Positions 1 to 7,302 of a stretch of 13,984 nt of DNA are shown here, piece after piece (position 1 is the first letter of the stretch; the number at the start of each line of letters is the position of its first letter). The stretch lies in the NCBI GenBank assembly GCA_003249585.1, contig QKIM01000197.1, positions 1 to 13,984 on the forward strand, given 5' to 3'. The stretch comes from Deltaproteobacteria bacterium (GTDB lineage: Bacteria > Myxococcota_A > Polyangia > HGW-17). Below the pieces are notes generated by a model. It saw nothing but the letters and a program-made list of their open reading frames with translations, searched no databases and was not told where the DNA came from. The translations under genes were made by a program, and so were the position numbers.

Positions 1-466
1 AATACCACAGCCCGATGAGCACCCGCTTCTGTACCTCTGAGGTCCAGCGCTCCATCATGGCGAAGTCGGCCTCGAGGGCCGTGGCCGTGGCGTCGCAGCT
101 GTCCATCCACCATTTCGCCTCGCAGATGAGCTCGGGGACGAAACCGGCACCGTCCGGACGGTAGACCACCAGTTCGATGCGCCCGGGCTCCTCGGGGTTG
201 CGCTTCTCCCAGGAGACGGGCACCAGGGCGAGCCACGCCTTGTAGATGGAGTGGATGATGTCCGTCTCGAAGACCCAACTCCCCAGACCGCGGTTCTCCG
301 ATGCGTAGAACGCTGAGTACTCGGGGGGCGCCTGGGAGACGGCCCGCGCCAGGACGGCGTCCTCCTCCTTCACGGCGAAGAGGGCGGTCCGAAACAGTCG
401 GATCAGGTGAGGATCATCGGCGATCCGCGGTGAAATGTCTTCGAAGGCGGGTTGAAAACGCAGCAT
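1..466 (-). CDS. Partial hypothetical protein with PD-(D/E)XK nuclease-like pattern
   Basis: I do not recognise this protein as a named family. The frame opens at ATG 466-464 and runs off the left edge, giving 155 N-terminal residues without a stop. A possible PD-(D/E)XK core is visible: Glu67 in a helix (FETDII), Glu98 in a strand (RIELVVY), then Glu115-x-Lys117 in a second strand (ELICEAKWW). The spacing fits restriction-endonuclease-like folds, but the C-terminus is missing, so this is inference. No signal peptide or membrane segment is seen, so the protein is probably cytoplasmic. It follows pssA on the same strand after a 118-base gap that holds a TACAAT -10-like box, so it may have its own promoter. 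The reading frame is convincing because codon third positions are GC-rich throughout; the function is uncertain. Confidence 0.7.
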   Translation of the reverse strand, partial: MLRFQPAFEDISPRIADDPHLIRLFRTALFAVKEEDAVLARAVSQAPPEYSAFYASENRGLGSWVFETDIIHSIYKAWLALVPVSWEKRNPEEPGRIELVVYRPDGAGFVPELICEAKWWMDSCDATATALEADFAMMERWTSEVQKRVLIGLWY

Positions 467-523
467 GGCATCCTCCCAGTGGTCCCCCGGGCGCCGGGCC
501 CGTATGGCTGTGGTTCACCGACT

Positions 524-529
524 ATTGTA
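524..529 (-). promoter_or_regulatory. Candidate -10 box TACAAT upstream of the partial minus-strand gene
   Basis: On the minus strand the hexamer TACAAT lies 57 bases before the ATG at 466, in the short gap after pssA. It differs from the sigma70 consensus TATAAT by one base. No good -35 hexamer is seen at 16-18 bases, and there is no TG extension here, unlike the two related boxes at 10175 and 11780. Confidence 0.35.
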
Positions 530-584
530 GCGCTTCATTCCCCCTGCCGTAAGCGGTTTTTTCAGGCTGGCCCGCGGTCGGGCG

Positions 585-1448
585 TCACTCCTCGGGTTCC
601 TGCCGGGAGGTGAGCTTCCAGGACATGACGCGGGTGATGGAGAAGTACTCGCCGCGGTCCTCCGGGGAGGCCGTGAAGTGGAAGTACAGGGAGACGAGGA
701 AGAACTGGAGTCCCGTGAAGGCGATGAATTCGGGGAAGGCACGGCCAAGGATAAGAACATAGGCAAAGAGCAGCGTACCGGCCATGTAGTACCGGCGCCA
801 GCGGATCTTGGGCTTGCCGAACTTGGGGACCCGGATGGGGGAGATCATGGTCCAGGCGACGAAGGCGGCCCAGATGAGCAGGACGGTAAAGCTCCAGTGC
901 TGGTGGAACCCGCGGGAGGGGCTCATGACGCCAGCCAGGCGGGGATCCCACACCTTGATGCCGTAGCCGGTGACGGGGAAGTACTTCATGAGGACCAGCA
1001 TGGGCGCGAGGATGAACCCCGCCGCGATGGGCATGGGGAAGCCCTGGAAGACCTGGGCGAACCGCCCCGACTGGTCGATGATGTTGAACTTGGCCAGCCG
1101 CAGCGCCGAGGTGTAGACCCACCACACCGACACGGCCATGGGGATGTACCGGCCGTTCCCCGAGAAGTGCGGGCTGAAGGAGACCGTGACGACGTAGATC
1201 AGGATGGCCGGGGTCACGCCGAAGGCGACCAGATCCGCCAGGGAGTCGAGCTCCATGCCGAAGTTGCTGGTGGCGCCCAGCTTGCGGGCGGTGATGCCGT
1301 CGAGCCGGTCCAGGCACATACAGAGGAAGGAGAGCCAGATGGCGCTCGATAAAGAGCCGTTGAAGGCGAACATCACCGCAGTGACCGCGAGCATGAGGCT
1401 CGACAGGGTCATGAGGTTGGGGATCCAGAATTTGAAACGTGACTGCAT
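585..1448 (-). CDS. pssA: CDP-diacylglycerol--serine O-phosphatidyltransferase (phosphatidylserine synthase)
   Basis: This integral membrane enzyme joins CDP-diacylglycerol and L-serine to make phosphatidylserine, the precursor of phosphatidylethanolamine. The 287-residue protein carries the complete CDP-alcohol phosphatidyltransferase signature: Asp47, Asp50-Gly51, Ala54-Arg55, Gly64, Asp68 and Asp72. The stretch after it (DSLADLVAFGVTPAILIY) is typical of PssA rather than PgsA. Several hydrophobic segments follow: roughly residues 14-44, 76-90, 108-118, 135-155, 185-205 and 222-255. The start at 1448 has an AGAGG Shine-Dalgarno about 7 bases upstream. It lies 18 bases after the adenosyltransferase stop, so the two are probably cotranscribed. 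The length is slightly above the common 240-260 residues because of a longer periplasmic or loop region around residues 150-180. The family is clear; substrate preference within the family is inferred. Confidence 0.9.
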   Translation of the reverse strand: MQSRFKFWIPNLMTLSSLMLAVTAVMFAFNGSLSSAIWLSFLCMCLDRLDGITARKLGATSNFGMELDSLADLVAFGVTPAILIYVVTVSFSPHFSGNGRYIPMAVSVWWVYTSALRLAKFNIIDQSGRFAQVFQGFPMPIAAGFILAPMLVLMKYFPVTGYGIKVWDPRLAGVMSPSRGFHQHWSFTVLLIWAAFVAWTMISPIRVPKFGKPKIRWRRYYMAGTLLFAYVLILGRAFPEFIAFTGLQFFLVSLYFHFTASPEDRGEYFSITRVMSWKLTSRQEPEE

Positions 1449-1466
1449 ACAGACCTCTTTGGTCGG

Positions 1467-2009
1467 CTATTGTGCGGCATACCGCCGGTCGGTGTCAAGC
1501 GCTCTGGCCAGCAGGAAGAGATAGTCCGAGAGCCGGTTGAGATAGACCACCATGGAGACGTCGCCGTCGAGGCTCTGCTCTCGCTCCAGCACGGCCACCA
1601 CCCGGCGCTCGGCGCGACGGCACACGGAGCGTGCCAGATCGGCCGTGGCCGCGGCTCGAGAGCCGCCCCCGGGGAGCACCAGGCCTCGCAGTGGCGCCAT
1701 CTCCTTCTCCAGCTCGCGGCACCAGGTCTCCAGCCGGGCCACGTCGCCGGGGCCAACGAGCATGATCTTCAGGACCGCCCCCTTGACCGCCGCCACCTCG
1801 GCGCCGATACGGTAGAGGTCCTGCTGGATCGCGAGGAGGTTCTCGCGATCGCGGTCCCGGCCGTCGAGCTCCACGGCCAGAAGACCGAGCCAGGAGGAAC
1901 ATTCGTCCACGGTGCCGATGGCCTCGGGGCGCATGGCGGCCTTGGAGACGCGGGTGTCGCCGATGAGCGCCGTGCGACCGCCGTCACCGGTTCTGGTGAT
2001 GATGCTCAT
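1467..2009 (-). CDS. pduO: PduO-type ATP:cob(I)alamin adenosyltransferase
   Basis: The enzyme transfers the adenosyl group of ATP to cob(I)alamin, producing coenzyme B12 (adenosylcobalamin) in the cytoplasm. The 180-residue length matches the MMAB/PduO family. The ATP-binding N-terminus TRTGDGGRTALIGDTRVSK is at residues 5-23, GTVDECSSWLG at 32-42, the signature RSVCRRAERRVV at 127-138, and NRLSDYLFLLAR at 158-169. The start at 2009 has an AGGGG Shine-Dalgarno a few bases upstream. It is the first gene of a two-gene minus-strand unit with pssA and is divergent from the PLP enzyme. I see no cobalamin riboswitch in the leader, although a small GC-rich hairpin (2047-2067) sits there. What B12-dependent enzyme it serves cannot be told from this window. 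Confidence 0.93.
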   Translation of the reverse strand: MSIITRTGDGGRTALIGDTRVSKAAMRPEAIGTVDECSSWLGLLAVELDGRDRDRENLLAIQQDLYRIGAEVAAVKGAVLKIMLVGPGDVARLETWCRELEKEMAPLRGLVLPGGGSRAAATADLARSVCRRAERRVVAVLEREQSLDGDVSMVVYLNRLSDYLFLLARALDTDRRYAAQ

Positions 2010-2289
2010 GGTTCATCCCCTTTCTCCATCGTCAACACCCCGAGGAGGGGCGCACGACGGACGCCCCGACTATGAACAATTTTTTTCCCGGGCGCAAACG
2101 AAACCCTCCCGCAGTGCTGTAAAATTCCAATATTCAGCTTGCCGGGAGCCTGTCCTTCCAGTAGATTCATCCGTTGCCCTGCCGACACGGGGCCCTGTCA
2201 CCCCTGACGCTTCCCATGGAGCCGGCTCCGCCTCCCCCGGGAGATTTCCCGCCGACCACCGGATATCGAAGCTGACACAAGGAGATCAA
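2010..2289. other. Divergent intergenic region between adenosyltransferase and PLP-enzyme genes
   Basis: This 280-base spacer must hold both promoters. Visible elements are a hairpin with arms 2047-2052 and 2062-2067 (GGGGCG/CGCCCC), a T-run at 2080-2086, and a possible plus-strand -10 box TAAAAT at 2120-2125. There is also a perfect 12-bp palindrome, GGAGCCGGCTCC, at 2218-2229 that could be an operator. If the -10 is right, the PLP gene has a leader of roughly 155 bases. I found no recognisable riboswitch. The frame open from 1912 across this spacer is not credible as a coding extension, because the Shine-Dalgarno sits at 2280-2284. Confidence 0.5.
2120..2125 (+). promoter_or_regulatory. Possible -10 box TAAAAT for the plus-strand operon
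   Basis: TAAAAT follows TG directly (gcTGTAAAAT) in an AT-richer patch of the divergent spacer, on the coding strand of the PLP enzyme and about 165 bases upstream of its ATG. No strong -35 is present. It is the best single candidate I see, but weak. Confidence 0.25.
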
Positions 2290-3747
2290 ATGTACAACCC
2301 GGTAAAACTGCACTACAACCACGAAGTCCTGAAGAACACGGTCAAAAGAGCCCGCGAGAAGAACATTCTCATCCCCACCTTCGCGCAGCTCAAGGATCCG
2401 GCCCTGGTCCCCGAGAAGATCACCTCGGCGCTGCCCAAGATCGGCCTGTGGGACATAGACTCCCGCAACCTGTTCAGGATCTCCTGGAAGAACGACATCA
2501 ACACCGGGCTGTACGGCAGCGTAAACTATTTTGAGATTCCCCGGGAGATCACGGGCATCAAGGCCCGCGTCATCGGCCTGCTCGGCAAATACTTCCCCAC
2601 GGGCGCCCACAAGGTCGGCGCCGCCTTCGGCTGCCTCGCTCCCCGCCTCATCACGGGAGAGTTCGATCCCACCACCCAGCGCGCCGTGTGGCCCTCCACG
2701 GGCAACTACTGCCGCGGCGGCGCCTTCGACTGCGCCCTGCTGGCCTGCACGCCCGTGGCAATCCTCCCCGAGGAGATGAGCAAGGAGCGCTTCGAGTGGC
2801 TCCGCGAGATCGGCTCCGAGGTCATCGCCACCCCGGGCAGCGAGTCCAACGTCAAAGAGATCTACGACAAGTGCTGGGAGATCCGCGAGACGGACCCCAA
2901 CGCCGTGATCTTCAACCAGTTCGACGAGTTCGGCAACGCCATCTTCCACCACGAGGTGACGGGCAGCGCCATGGAGGAGCTCTTCAACCAGATCGCCCGG
3001 CCCGGACAGCGCCTGGCCTCCTACGTCAGCGCCACGGGCTCCGCCGGCACCATCGCGGCCGGTGACTACCTGCGCAAGGTCCACCCCCACATCAAGGTCG
3101 TGGCCACCGAGGCGCTCCAGTGCCCCACGCTCTACCTCAACGGCTTCGGCGCCCACCGCATCGAGGGCATCGGCGACAAGCACATCCCCTGGGTCCACAA
3201 CGTGCGCAACACCGACTGCGTGGCCGCCATCGACGATGAGGACACCATGCAGGTCCTCCGCCTCTTCAACGAGGAGGCTGGCCACCAGGTGCTCCGCGAC
3301 AAGGGCATCTCCGACGAGGTCATCGGGAAGCTCCCCCTCATGGGCATCTCCTCCATCTGCAACATGCTGGCCGCCGTCAAGGCCGCCAAACATTATGAGA
3401 TGGATGAAAACGATGTCATCTTCACGGTTTTCACCGATTCCGCCGAAATGTATCAGTCGCGCCTTCTGGAACTCAACGAAGAACGTGGTACCTTTACCAG
3501 AGAGAACGCCCTGCGCGTCGACGAAGGTTCCATCGTGCGCCAGACCCGCGACAACTTCCGCGAGCTCGGATACTGGGACCGCAAAGCGCTGCACAACCTC
3601 AAGTACTTCACCTGGGTCGAGCAGCAGGGCAAGACCGTTGAGGAACTGAACACGCTCTGGTCGCCGTCCTTCTGGGACGAGATCTTCTCCGTGGTGCCCG
3701 AGTGGGACAAGGCCATCAACGAGTTCAACGCCATGACCGGCCTGTAG
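2290..3747 (+). CDS. Fold-type II pyridoxal-phosphate enzyme (cysteine synthase/TrpB-like superfamily)
   Basis: This is a cytoplasmic PLP-dependent lyase or synthase of the tryptophan synthase beta superfamily, 485 residues long. Lys108 in FPTGAHKVGAAF is the expected Schiff-base lysine, resembling the TGAHK motif of TrpB. STGN at 136-139 is the substrate-binding Asn loop. TGSAGT at 249-254 is the phosphate-binding glycine loop. GISS (352-355) and FTDSAEMY (381-388) are further active-site-like segments. It is much longer than CysK/CysM (about 300-320) because of N- and C-terminal extensions, so the substrate cannot be assigned. The start at 2290 is chosen for the AAGGAG Shine-Dalgarno 6 bases upstream and because the protein fold begins there. 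Residues about 368-407 (bases 3391-3510) use clearly less GC-rich codons than the rest of the gene. It heads the plus-strand gene series; the next gene starts 16 bases after its stop. Confidence 0.85.
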   Translation: MYNPVKLHYNHEVLKNTVKRAREKNILIPTFAQLKDPALVPEKITSALPKIGLWDIDSRNLFRISWKNDINTGLYGSVNYFEIPREITGIKARVIGLLGKYFPTGAHKVGAAFGCLAPRLITGEFDPTTQRAVWPSTGNYCRGGAFDCALLACTPVAILPEEMSKERFEWLREIGSEVIATPGSESNVKEIYDKCWEIRETDPNAVIFNQFDEFGNAIFHHEVTGSAMEELFNQIARPGQRLASYVSATGSAGTIAAGDYLRKVHPHIKVVATEALQCPTLYLNGFGAHRIEGIGDKHIPWVHNVRNTDCVAAIDDEDTMQVLRLFNEEAGHQVLRDKGISDEVIGKLPLMGISSICNMLAAVKAAKHYEMDENDVIFTVFTDSAEMYQSRLLELNEERGTFTRENALRVDEGSIVRQTRDNFRELGYWDRKALHNLKYFTWVEQQGKTVEELNTLWSPSFWDEIFSVVPEWDKAINEFNAMTGL

Positions 3748-3763
3748 GCCCGAGGAGTACCCC

Positions 3764-4813
3764 ATGAAGACCACCCTGCTCACCCTTATCTGCATTCTGG
3801 CCGTCGCCTGTACGTCCCCCAGCGATGACGAAAACAACACCAGCAACACCAACAACGGGACCTGTGGCAACTCCACCATCGAACTGGGAGAGCTGTGCGA
3901 CTCGGCCAACCTCGCCGGCCAGGACTGCACCGACCACGGCTTCGCCTCGGGCGTGCTCCAGTGCAGCGCCAACTGCCAGAGCTTCGACACGAGCTGGTGC
4001 GAAGGGGTCCTCAACAACACCAACAACACCAACAACACCAACAACTGGGTCCCCCCCACCAACAGCCGCATCTACGTGAACACCGAGTCGACCCTCTACT
4101 ACATCGATCCCGGCGTCAGCGACGAGATGGTCGAGGTGGGGGACTTCAACGGGGTGTGCACCACGGTCGATTCGGCCTTCTACGACATCGCCGTGAACTC
4201 TCGCGATGTCATGATCGGCATCGCCGAGCTGGCGCTGTACACCATCGACACGGCAACCGCGGAGTGTACGGTGCTGTACCAGTTCCCCACCAACTCCCCC
4301 CATTTCATGGCCCTCTCCTACGTCAAGGGCGTCGATCCCCTGAATCCGACCGTGGACAAGCTCATCGGCGCCTCCGCGGAGGACGGCGAGTGGGTGCTCA
4401 TCGACCCCTACGGCGAGACCATGGCCACCATCTTCGTCTCCCTGGGCTACTACGACCCACCCGACTACGAGTACGTCTCCTCGGGTGACATCATCTCCGT
4501 CCAGACGGGGCTCAACGAGTTCAAGACCTACGCCACCCTCAAGTGCAAAAGCGGGTACAACGACGTGGACTGCGAGACCGACTGGCTCGCCGAGATCGAT
4601 CCAGAGACCGGCGACGCCCGGCTCATCGGGCAGACTGGCTTCCAGAGGATCTTCGCCCTTGGCTACTGGGGCGATAAGGTATATGGTTTCACCAGCAGCG
4701 GCGAGTACATCGTGATGGATGTCGACACTGGGGCCGGCACCCTCGTCCACGAGTATCCCGAGCTCTCCTTCTGGGGCGCAGGCAACACGACCATCCCCTA
4801 CGTGGTCCAGTAA
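3764..4813 (+). CDS. Lipoprotein with Cys-rich module, NNT linker and propeller-like domain
   Basis: This is an exported lipoprotein of unknown function, 349 residues long. A signal peptide ends in LAVAC with the modified Cys16. An Asn/Thr-rich stretch follows (24-31), then a six-cysteine module (Cys34, 45, 55, 67, 71, 79) of the form CGN..IE.GE.CD...GQ.C...GF..G.L.CS..C.F.TS.C. That form matches the Myxococcus cysteine-rich repeat known from myxobacterial surface proteins. A linker of repeated NNT units (84-94) leads to a C-terminal domain (98-349). This domain has repeated LYYID / LYTID / WLAEIDPETGDARLIG / YIVMDVDTGAGTLV strands, suggesting a beta-propeller-like fold. An AGGAG Shine-Dalgarno precedes the ATG. 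It is close behind the PLP enzyme, so probably cotranscribed. It is likely surface exposed. Binding partner and role are unknown. Confidence 0.85.
   Translation: MKTTLLTLICILAVACTSPSDDENNTSNTNNGTCGNSTIELGELCDSANLAGQDCTDHGFASGVLQCSANCQSFDTSWCEGVLNNTNNTNNTNNWVPPTNSRIYVNTESTLYYIDPGVSDEMVEVGDFNGVCTTVDSAFYDIAVNSRDVMIGIAELALYTIDTATAECTVLYQFPTNSPHFMALSYVKGVDPLNPTVDKLIGASAEDGEWVLIDPYGETMATIFVSLGYYDPPDYEYVSSGDIISVQTGLNEFKTYATLKCKSGYNDVDCETDWLAEIDPETGDARLIGQTGFQRIFALGYWGDKVYGFTSSGEYIVMDVDTGAGTLVHEYPELSFWGAGNTTIPYVVQ
4013..4045 (+). repeat. Tandem 9-bp repeat AACAACACC encoding the NNT linker
   Basis: The unit AACAACACC occurs 3.7 times in a row and encodes Asn-Asn-Thr within the lipoprotein. A shorter, imperfect stretch of the same codons is at 3833-3856. 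Such repeats can change length by slippage in multiples of three codons without losing the frame. Asn/Thr linkers of this kind are common in Bradymonadales-type surface proteins. Confidence 0.85.
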
Positions 4814-4851
4814 GCCTCCCTCCCCCGTCCGAGCGCCTCCGCCTTTCCTTA

Positions 4852-5766
4852 ATGATCCCCTATCTCCATTTCAGTTCCCCCAAGAAACTCCCGGACCCCG
4901 ACTCCCTTCAGGGGCGTGTCGTCGTCCTGGACATCGCCTTCTCGGCCCACGGCCTCAAGCCCAGCTACGAGGAGATGACGGGCCCCTTCATCGACGCTCT
5001 GGGGGCCCGGCTGGCGGCCTGGGTGGATCATCACGACCACATCTTCCACGAATACTATGAGACGGATCCGCGGTTCCACCTGGCCACCAAGGCCGAACAC
5101 CCCGCCTGCCCGGAGATGATCACCCCGGAGCTGGTGGCCTCCACGGGCCCCGTGGACACCATCCTGTGTCACCTGGATCTCGACGGCCTCATGAGCGCCG
5201 CCAAGTGGATCACGGGGGGCCACGAACCCTACCCCGGCGCCGATCGCGACGCCGTGGCCGTGGACGCCCGGACCTTCATCCCCGGGGAGCCGGCCCGCAC
5301 CATGGACTACGCCCTGCGCGCCAATTTCCGCGACGAACACCTCAAGCGGGCCATCATCAACCACCTGCTGGCGGCTCACGAGGGCGAGCCCTCCCATTGG
5401 TGGGAGGAGATCCGCGCCATGGCCCGGGACTTCATCCCCCTGGCGGAGAAATCGGCCGAGCTGGCGGAAAAGTTTGAAATCGAACGGGAGATTGCCTATA
5501 TTTTTGTGGAGCAGGATACCGCCTTCGACAAGACAGAGCTGCTTCTTCTGGGGCAGCAGCGGGCAAAAGTCGCCATGATCGAGTTCTCGGGCAACATCAC
5601 CGTGGCCGCGGCCTACGACTCGGGACTGGACTTCGTGGAGCTCTTCGAGCTGGGCGGCGGCATGCCCACCCGGGTCACCCTGTCGGCGTCCCGACGCAAC
5701 ATGATCAGAGCCCGCCTGCGCGACCATCTGGCGCGCAAGGGCGGCCAAGGAGTGAAAACCACATGA
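4852..5766 (+). CDS. DHH-family phosphoesterase-like protein with unusual motif order
   Basis: This is a predicted cytoplasmic 304-residue protein related to DHH phosphoesterases, which cleave nucleotides or nucleic acids using two Mn ions. VVVLDIAF (23-30) is followed by the hallmark WVDHHDH (57-63). CHLDLDGLMSAAKW (106-119) comes next; it looks like the HxDxDG metal motif that normally comes first in RecJ-like enzymes. Acidic DRDAVAVDAR is at 131-140. The C-terminal part ends in LGGGMPTRVTLS (267-278), resembling the GGGHP motif of the DHHA1 substrate domain with His replaced by Met. The substrate is unknown. The ATG at 4852 has no clear Shine-Dalgarno and is 38 bases after the previous stop, so the start is less certain than others. 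Its stop overlaps the next start (ATGA). Confidence 0.7.
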   Translation: MIPYLHFSSPKKLPDPDSLQGRVVVLDIAFSAHGLKPSYEEMTGPFIDALGARLAAWVDHHDHIFHEYYETDPRFHLATKAEHPACPEMITPELVASTGPVDTILCHLDLDGLMSAAKWITGGHEPYPGADRDAVAVDARTFIPGEPARTMDYALRANFRDEHLKRAIINHLLAAHEGEPSHWWEEIRAMARDFIPLAEKSAELAEKFEIEREIAYIFVEQDTAFDKTELLLLGQQRAKVAMIEFSGNITVAAAYDSGLDFVELFELGGGMPTRVTLSASRRNMIRARLRDHLARKGGQGVKTT

Positions 5767-6317
5767 GCGAACTCGACAACCCCCTCGTCCCCGATGCAAC
5801 GACCCCCGAAGACAAGCTCCCCGAGGAGAAGCTCATCTGGGAAGGATGCCCCAAGTGGCAGGCCGACTTCGGCTTCATCGTCAAGTCCTTCCTCATCATG
5901 GGACTGGGGCTGGCCATCATGATCTTCCTGCTGGTCAAGGGCTGGCCGGGTGCCAAGTTCTCCGTCCCCGGAGGCCTGGGCGTCTCCGCCGTCGGGCTGG
6001 TGATGTTCACCTGGATCCGCCTCAAGCGCAAGAACGAGCGCTACAAGATCACCAACCTGAACCTGGAATTCGAGGAGGGCATCCTCTCCAAGACCGTCAA
6101 CAACATGGAGATGTGGCGCATCCGCGACATCAAGTACACCCAGTCCCTCCTGGACCGCATCCTCGGCGTCAGCCAGGTCACCCTCTACACCCAGGACACC
6201 ACCACCCCCGAGCTGCACCTCGTGGGGCTCCCCAAGGACCGTCGCACCTACGAGGACATCAAGAAGGCCTTCCTCGTGGCCAAGCAGCGCCGCAACGTCA
6301 TCGGCATGGTGGAGTAG
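5763..6317 (+). CDS. Bacterial PH-domain (bPH2/YdbT-type) membrane protein
   Basis: This 184-residue inner-membrane protein has an N-terminal cytoplasmic tail, two membrane segments at about 37-59 and 70-86, and a C-terminal bPH2 domain (about 92-170). The domain shows the family features RYKITNLNLEFEEGILSK, the WRIRDIKYTQSLLDRILG segment (118-135) and a strand pair VTLYTQD...LHLVGLP. Proteins of this family are widespread and mostly of unknown role; some are linked to membrane or stress functions. The start overlaps the DHH-like gene stop by ATGA, so the two proteins are translationally coupled and may act together. That functional link is inference. Confidence 0.85.
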   Translation: MSELDNPLVPDATTPEDKLPEEKLIWEGCPKWQADFGFIVKSFLIMGLGLAIMIFLLVKGWPGAKFSVPGGLGVSAVGLVMFTWIRLKRKNERYKITNLNLEFEEGILSKTVNNMEMWRIRDIKYTQSLLDRILGVSQVTLYTQDTTTPELHLVGLPKDRRTYEDIKKAFLVAKQRRNVIGMVE

Positions 6318-6327
6318 CCGAGGTATC

Positions 6328-7302
6328 GTGAGAAACTTCCTCTTTATCTCTGTGCTCCTCTCCCTCGTCGCCTGCGACGACGCGGCCGACACCCTCAAGT
6401 GGGAGGGCGAGACCGGGACGGCCGTGCCCTTCACCATGGGCTCCCTCACCCCCGAGGTCACGGTGGACATGGCCACCGCCTCCACCACGGAGCGCTTCGT
6501 GGTAGACACGGGGAGCCCCGTGAACCTCGCCGATGTGGGCATCTACCCCGAGAGCGCCGGCATCTACGACCGTGACGTCTCTGCGCTGGGACTGCGCTTC
6601 CCCGAGCTCCCCATGATCTACGAGGACTGGCTCCCCGACACGGCGCCCATCGCGGGCATCCTCGGGGCGTCGATCCTGATCAACTTCAACTGGGAGATCG
6701 ACTACCCGAACACGACCATCACCCTGTACGACGAATTTCCCCAGCTCGACACCGCGGACGCCGCGGTCACCTTCATGCTCAAGGGCGGCGGTCGATACCG
6801 CGCCACCGACGGTGATATCCTCGACGTCGGCGCCACCCGCCACCTGGTGTGGCTGGATATCGAGGGGGAGCGGGTCCTCGCCCTCCTGGACACGGGCGCC
6901 ACCTACATGGTGGTCTCCCAGTCCTTCCTCAACCTTCTGGGGGGCATGGACGGCCGGCCCGACCTGGGGACCGAGGAGATGTTCACGGTCAACGGCACCT
7001 TCGATGCCCAGGTCACCGAGCTCTCCTCCGTGGCCTTCGAGGACGCCCCCGACCACTCCCTGATCACCGACGTCACCACCACGATCATGCCCGACACCTT
7101 CTTCAGCGAGCTGGAGCGGGAGACCGGAAAGGTGGTGGAGGCCCTGCTGGGGGGAAGCTATCTCAGCCTCTTCCGCCTGCGCTTCGCCACCGACGAGGGT
7201 GTCATCTACGTCTCACCGCCGGTGCAATCCAAGGCCCGTCACCCGAGGCCGACGCTGTCGCGCCCCCTGCGCATGCCCCCCGCCCTGGAAGTCATCCCAT
7301 GA
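6328..7302 (+). CDS. Lipoprotein with two retropepsin-like aspartic protease lobes
   Basis: This is a predicted exported aspartic peptidase, 324 residues long. The signal peptide ends in a perfect lipobox, Leu13-Val-Ala-Cys16. Asp17 and Asp18 follow; in enterobacteria Asp at +2 keeps lipoproteins in the inner membrane, but myxobacterial rules may differ. Lobe 1 has the catalytic triplet Asp60-Thr-Gly (FVVDTGSPVNL) and the closing motif GILGASIL (110-117). Lobe 2 has Asp188-Thr-Gly (ALLDTGATYMVVS) and ALLGGSYL (272-279). Both lobes show the retropepsin order D-T-G then hydrophobic-L-G followed by paired strands, so one chain could form the active site without dimerising. A proline/arginine-rich tail is at 298-324. 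Translation starts at GTG 6328 with GAGG upstream. Its stop overlaps the TPR gene start (ATGA). Catalytic activity and target are inferred. Confidence 0.75.
   Translation: MRNFLFISVLLSLVACDDAADTLKWEGETGTAVPFTMGSLTPEVTVDMATASTTERFVVDTGSPVNLADVGIYPESAGIYDRDVSALGLRFPELPMIYEDWLPDTAPIAGILGASILINFNWEIDYPNTTITLYDEFPQLDTADAAVTFMLKGGGRYRATDGDILDVGATRHLVWLDIEGERVLALLDTGATYMVVSQSFLNLLGGMDGRPDLGTEEMFTVNGTFDAQVTELSSVAFEDAPDHSLITDVTTTIMPDTFFSELERETGKVVEALLGGSYLSLFRLRFATDEGVIYVSPPVQSKARHPRPTLSRPLRMPPALEVIP

Noticed and set aside
1912..2289. N-terminal extension of the PLP enzyme
   Set aside because: It overlaps the adenosyltransferase gene and the promoter region, has non-globular translation, and the Shine-Dalgarno is at 2280-2284 before ATG 2290.
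2010..2289. Cobalamin riboswitch for the adenosyltransferase
   Set aside because: I looked for the conserved B12-box core on both strands and found no match.
2167..4071. 634-residue open frame on the minus strand
   Set aside because: It lies antisense to the PLP enzyme and lipoprotein genes; its repetitive Leu/Val/Gly/Asp composition is the usual shadow of GC-ending codons on the other strand.
6849..7298. N-terminal extension of the TPR protein
   Set aside because: It overlaps the second protease lobe in another frame; ATG 7299 gives a proper signal peptide and an ATGA overlap.
6328..7302. Retroelement origin of the retropepsin-like gene
   Set aside because: There is no reverse transcriptase, integrase or LTR-like repeat nearby; the protein has a lipoprotein signal and sits in a bacterial operon.
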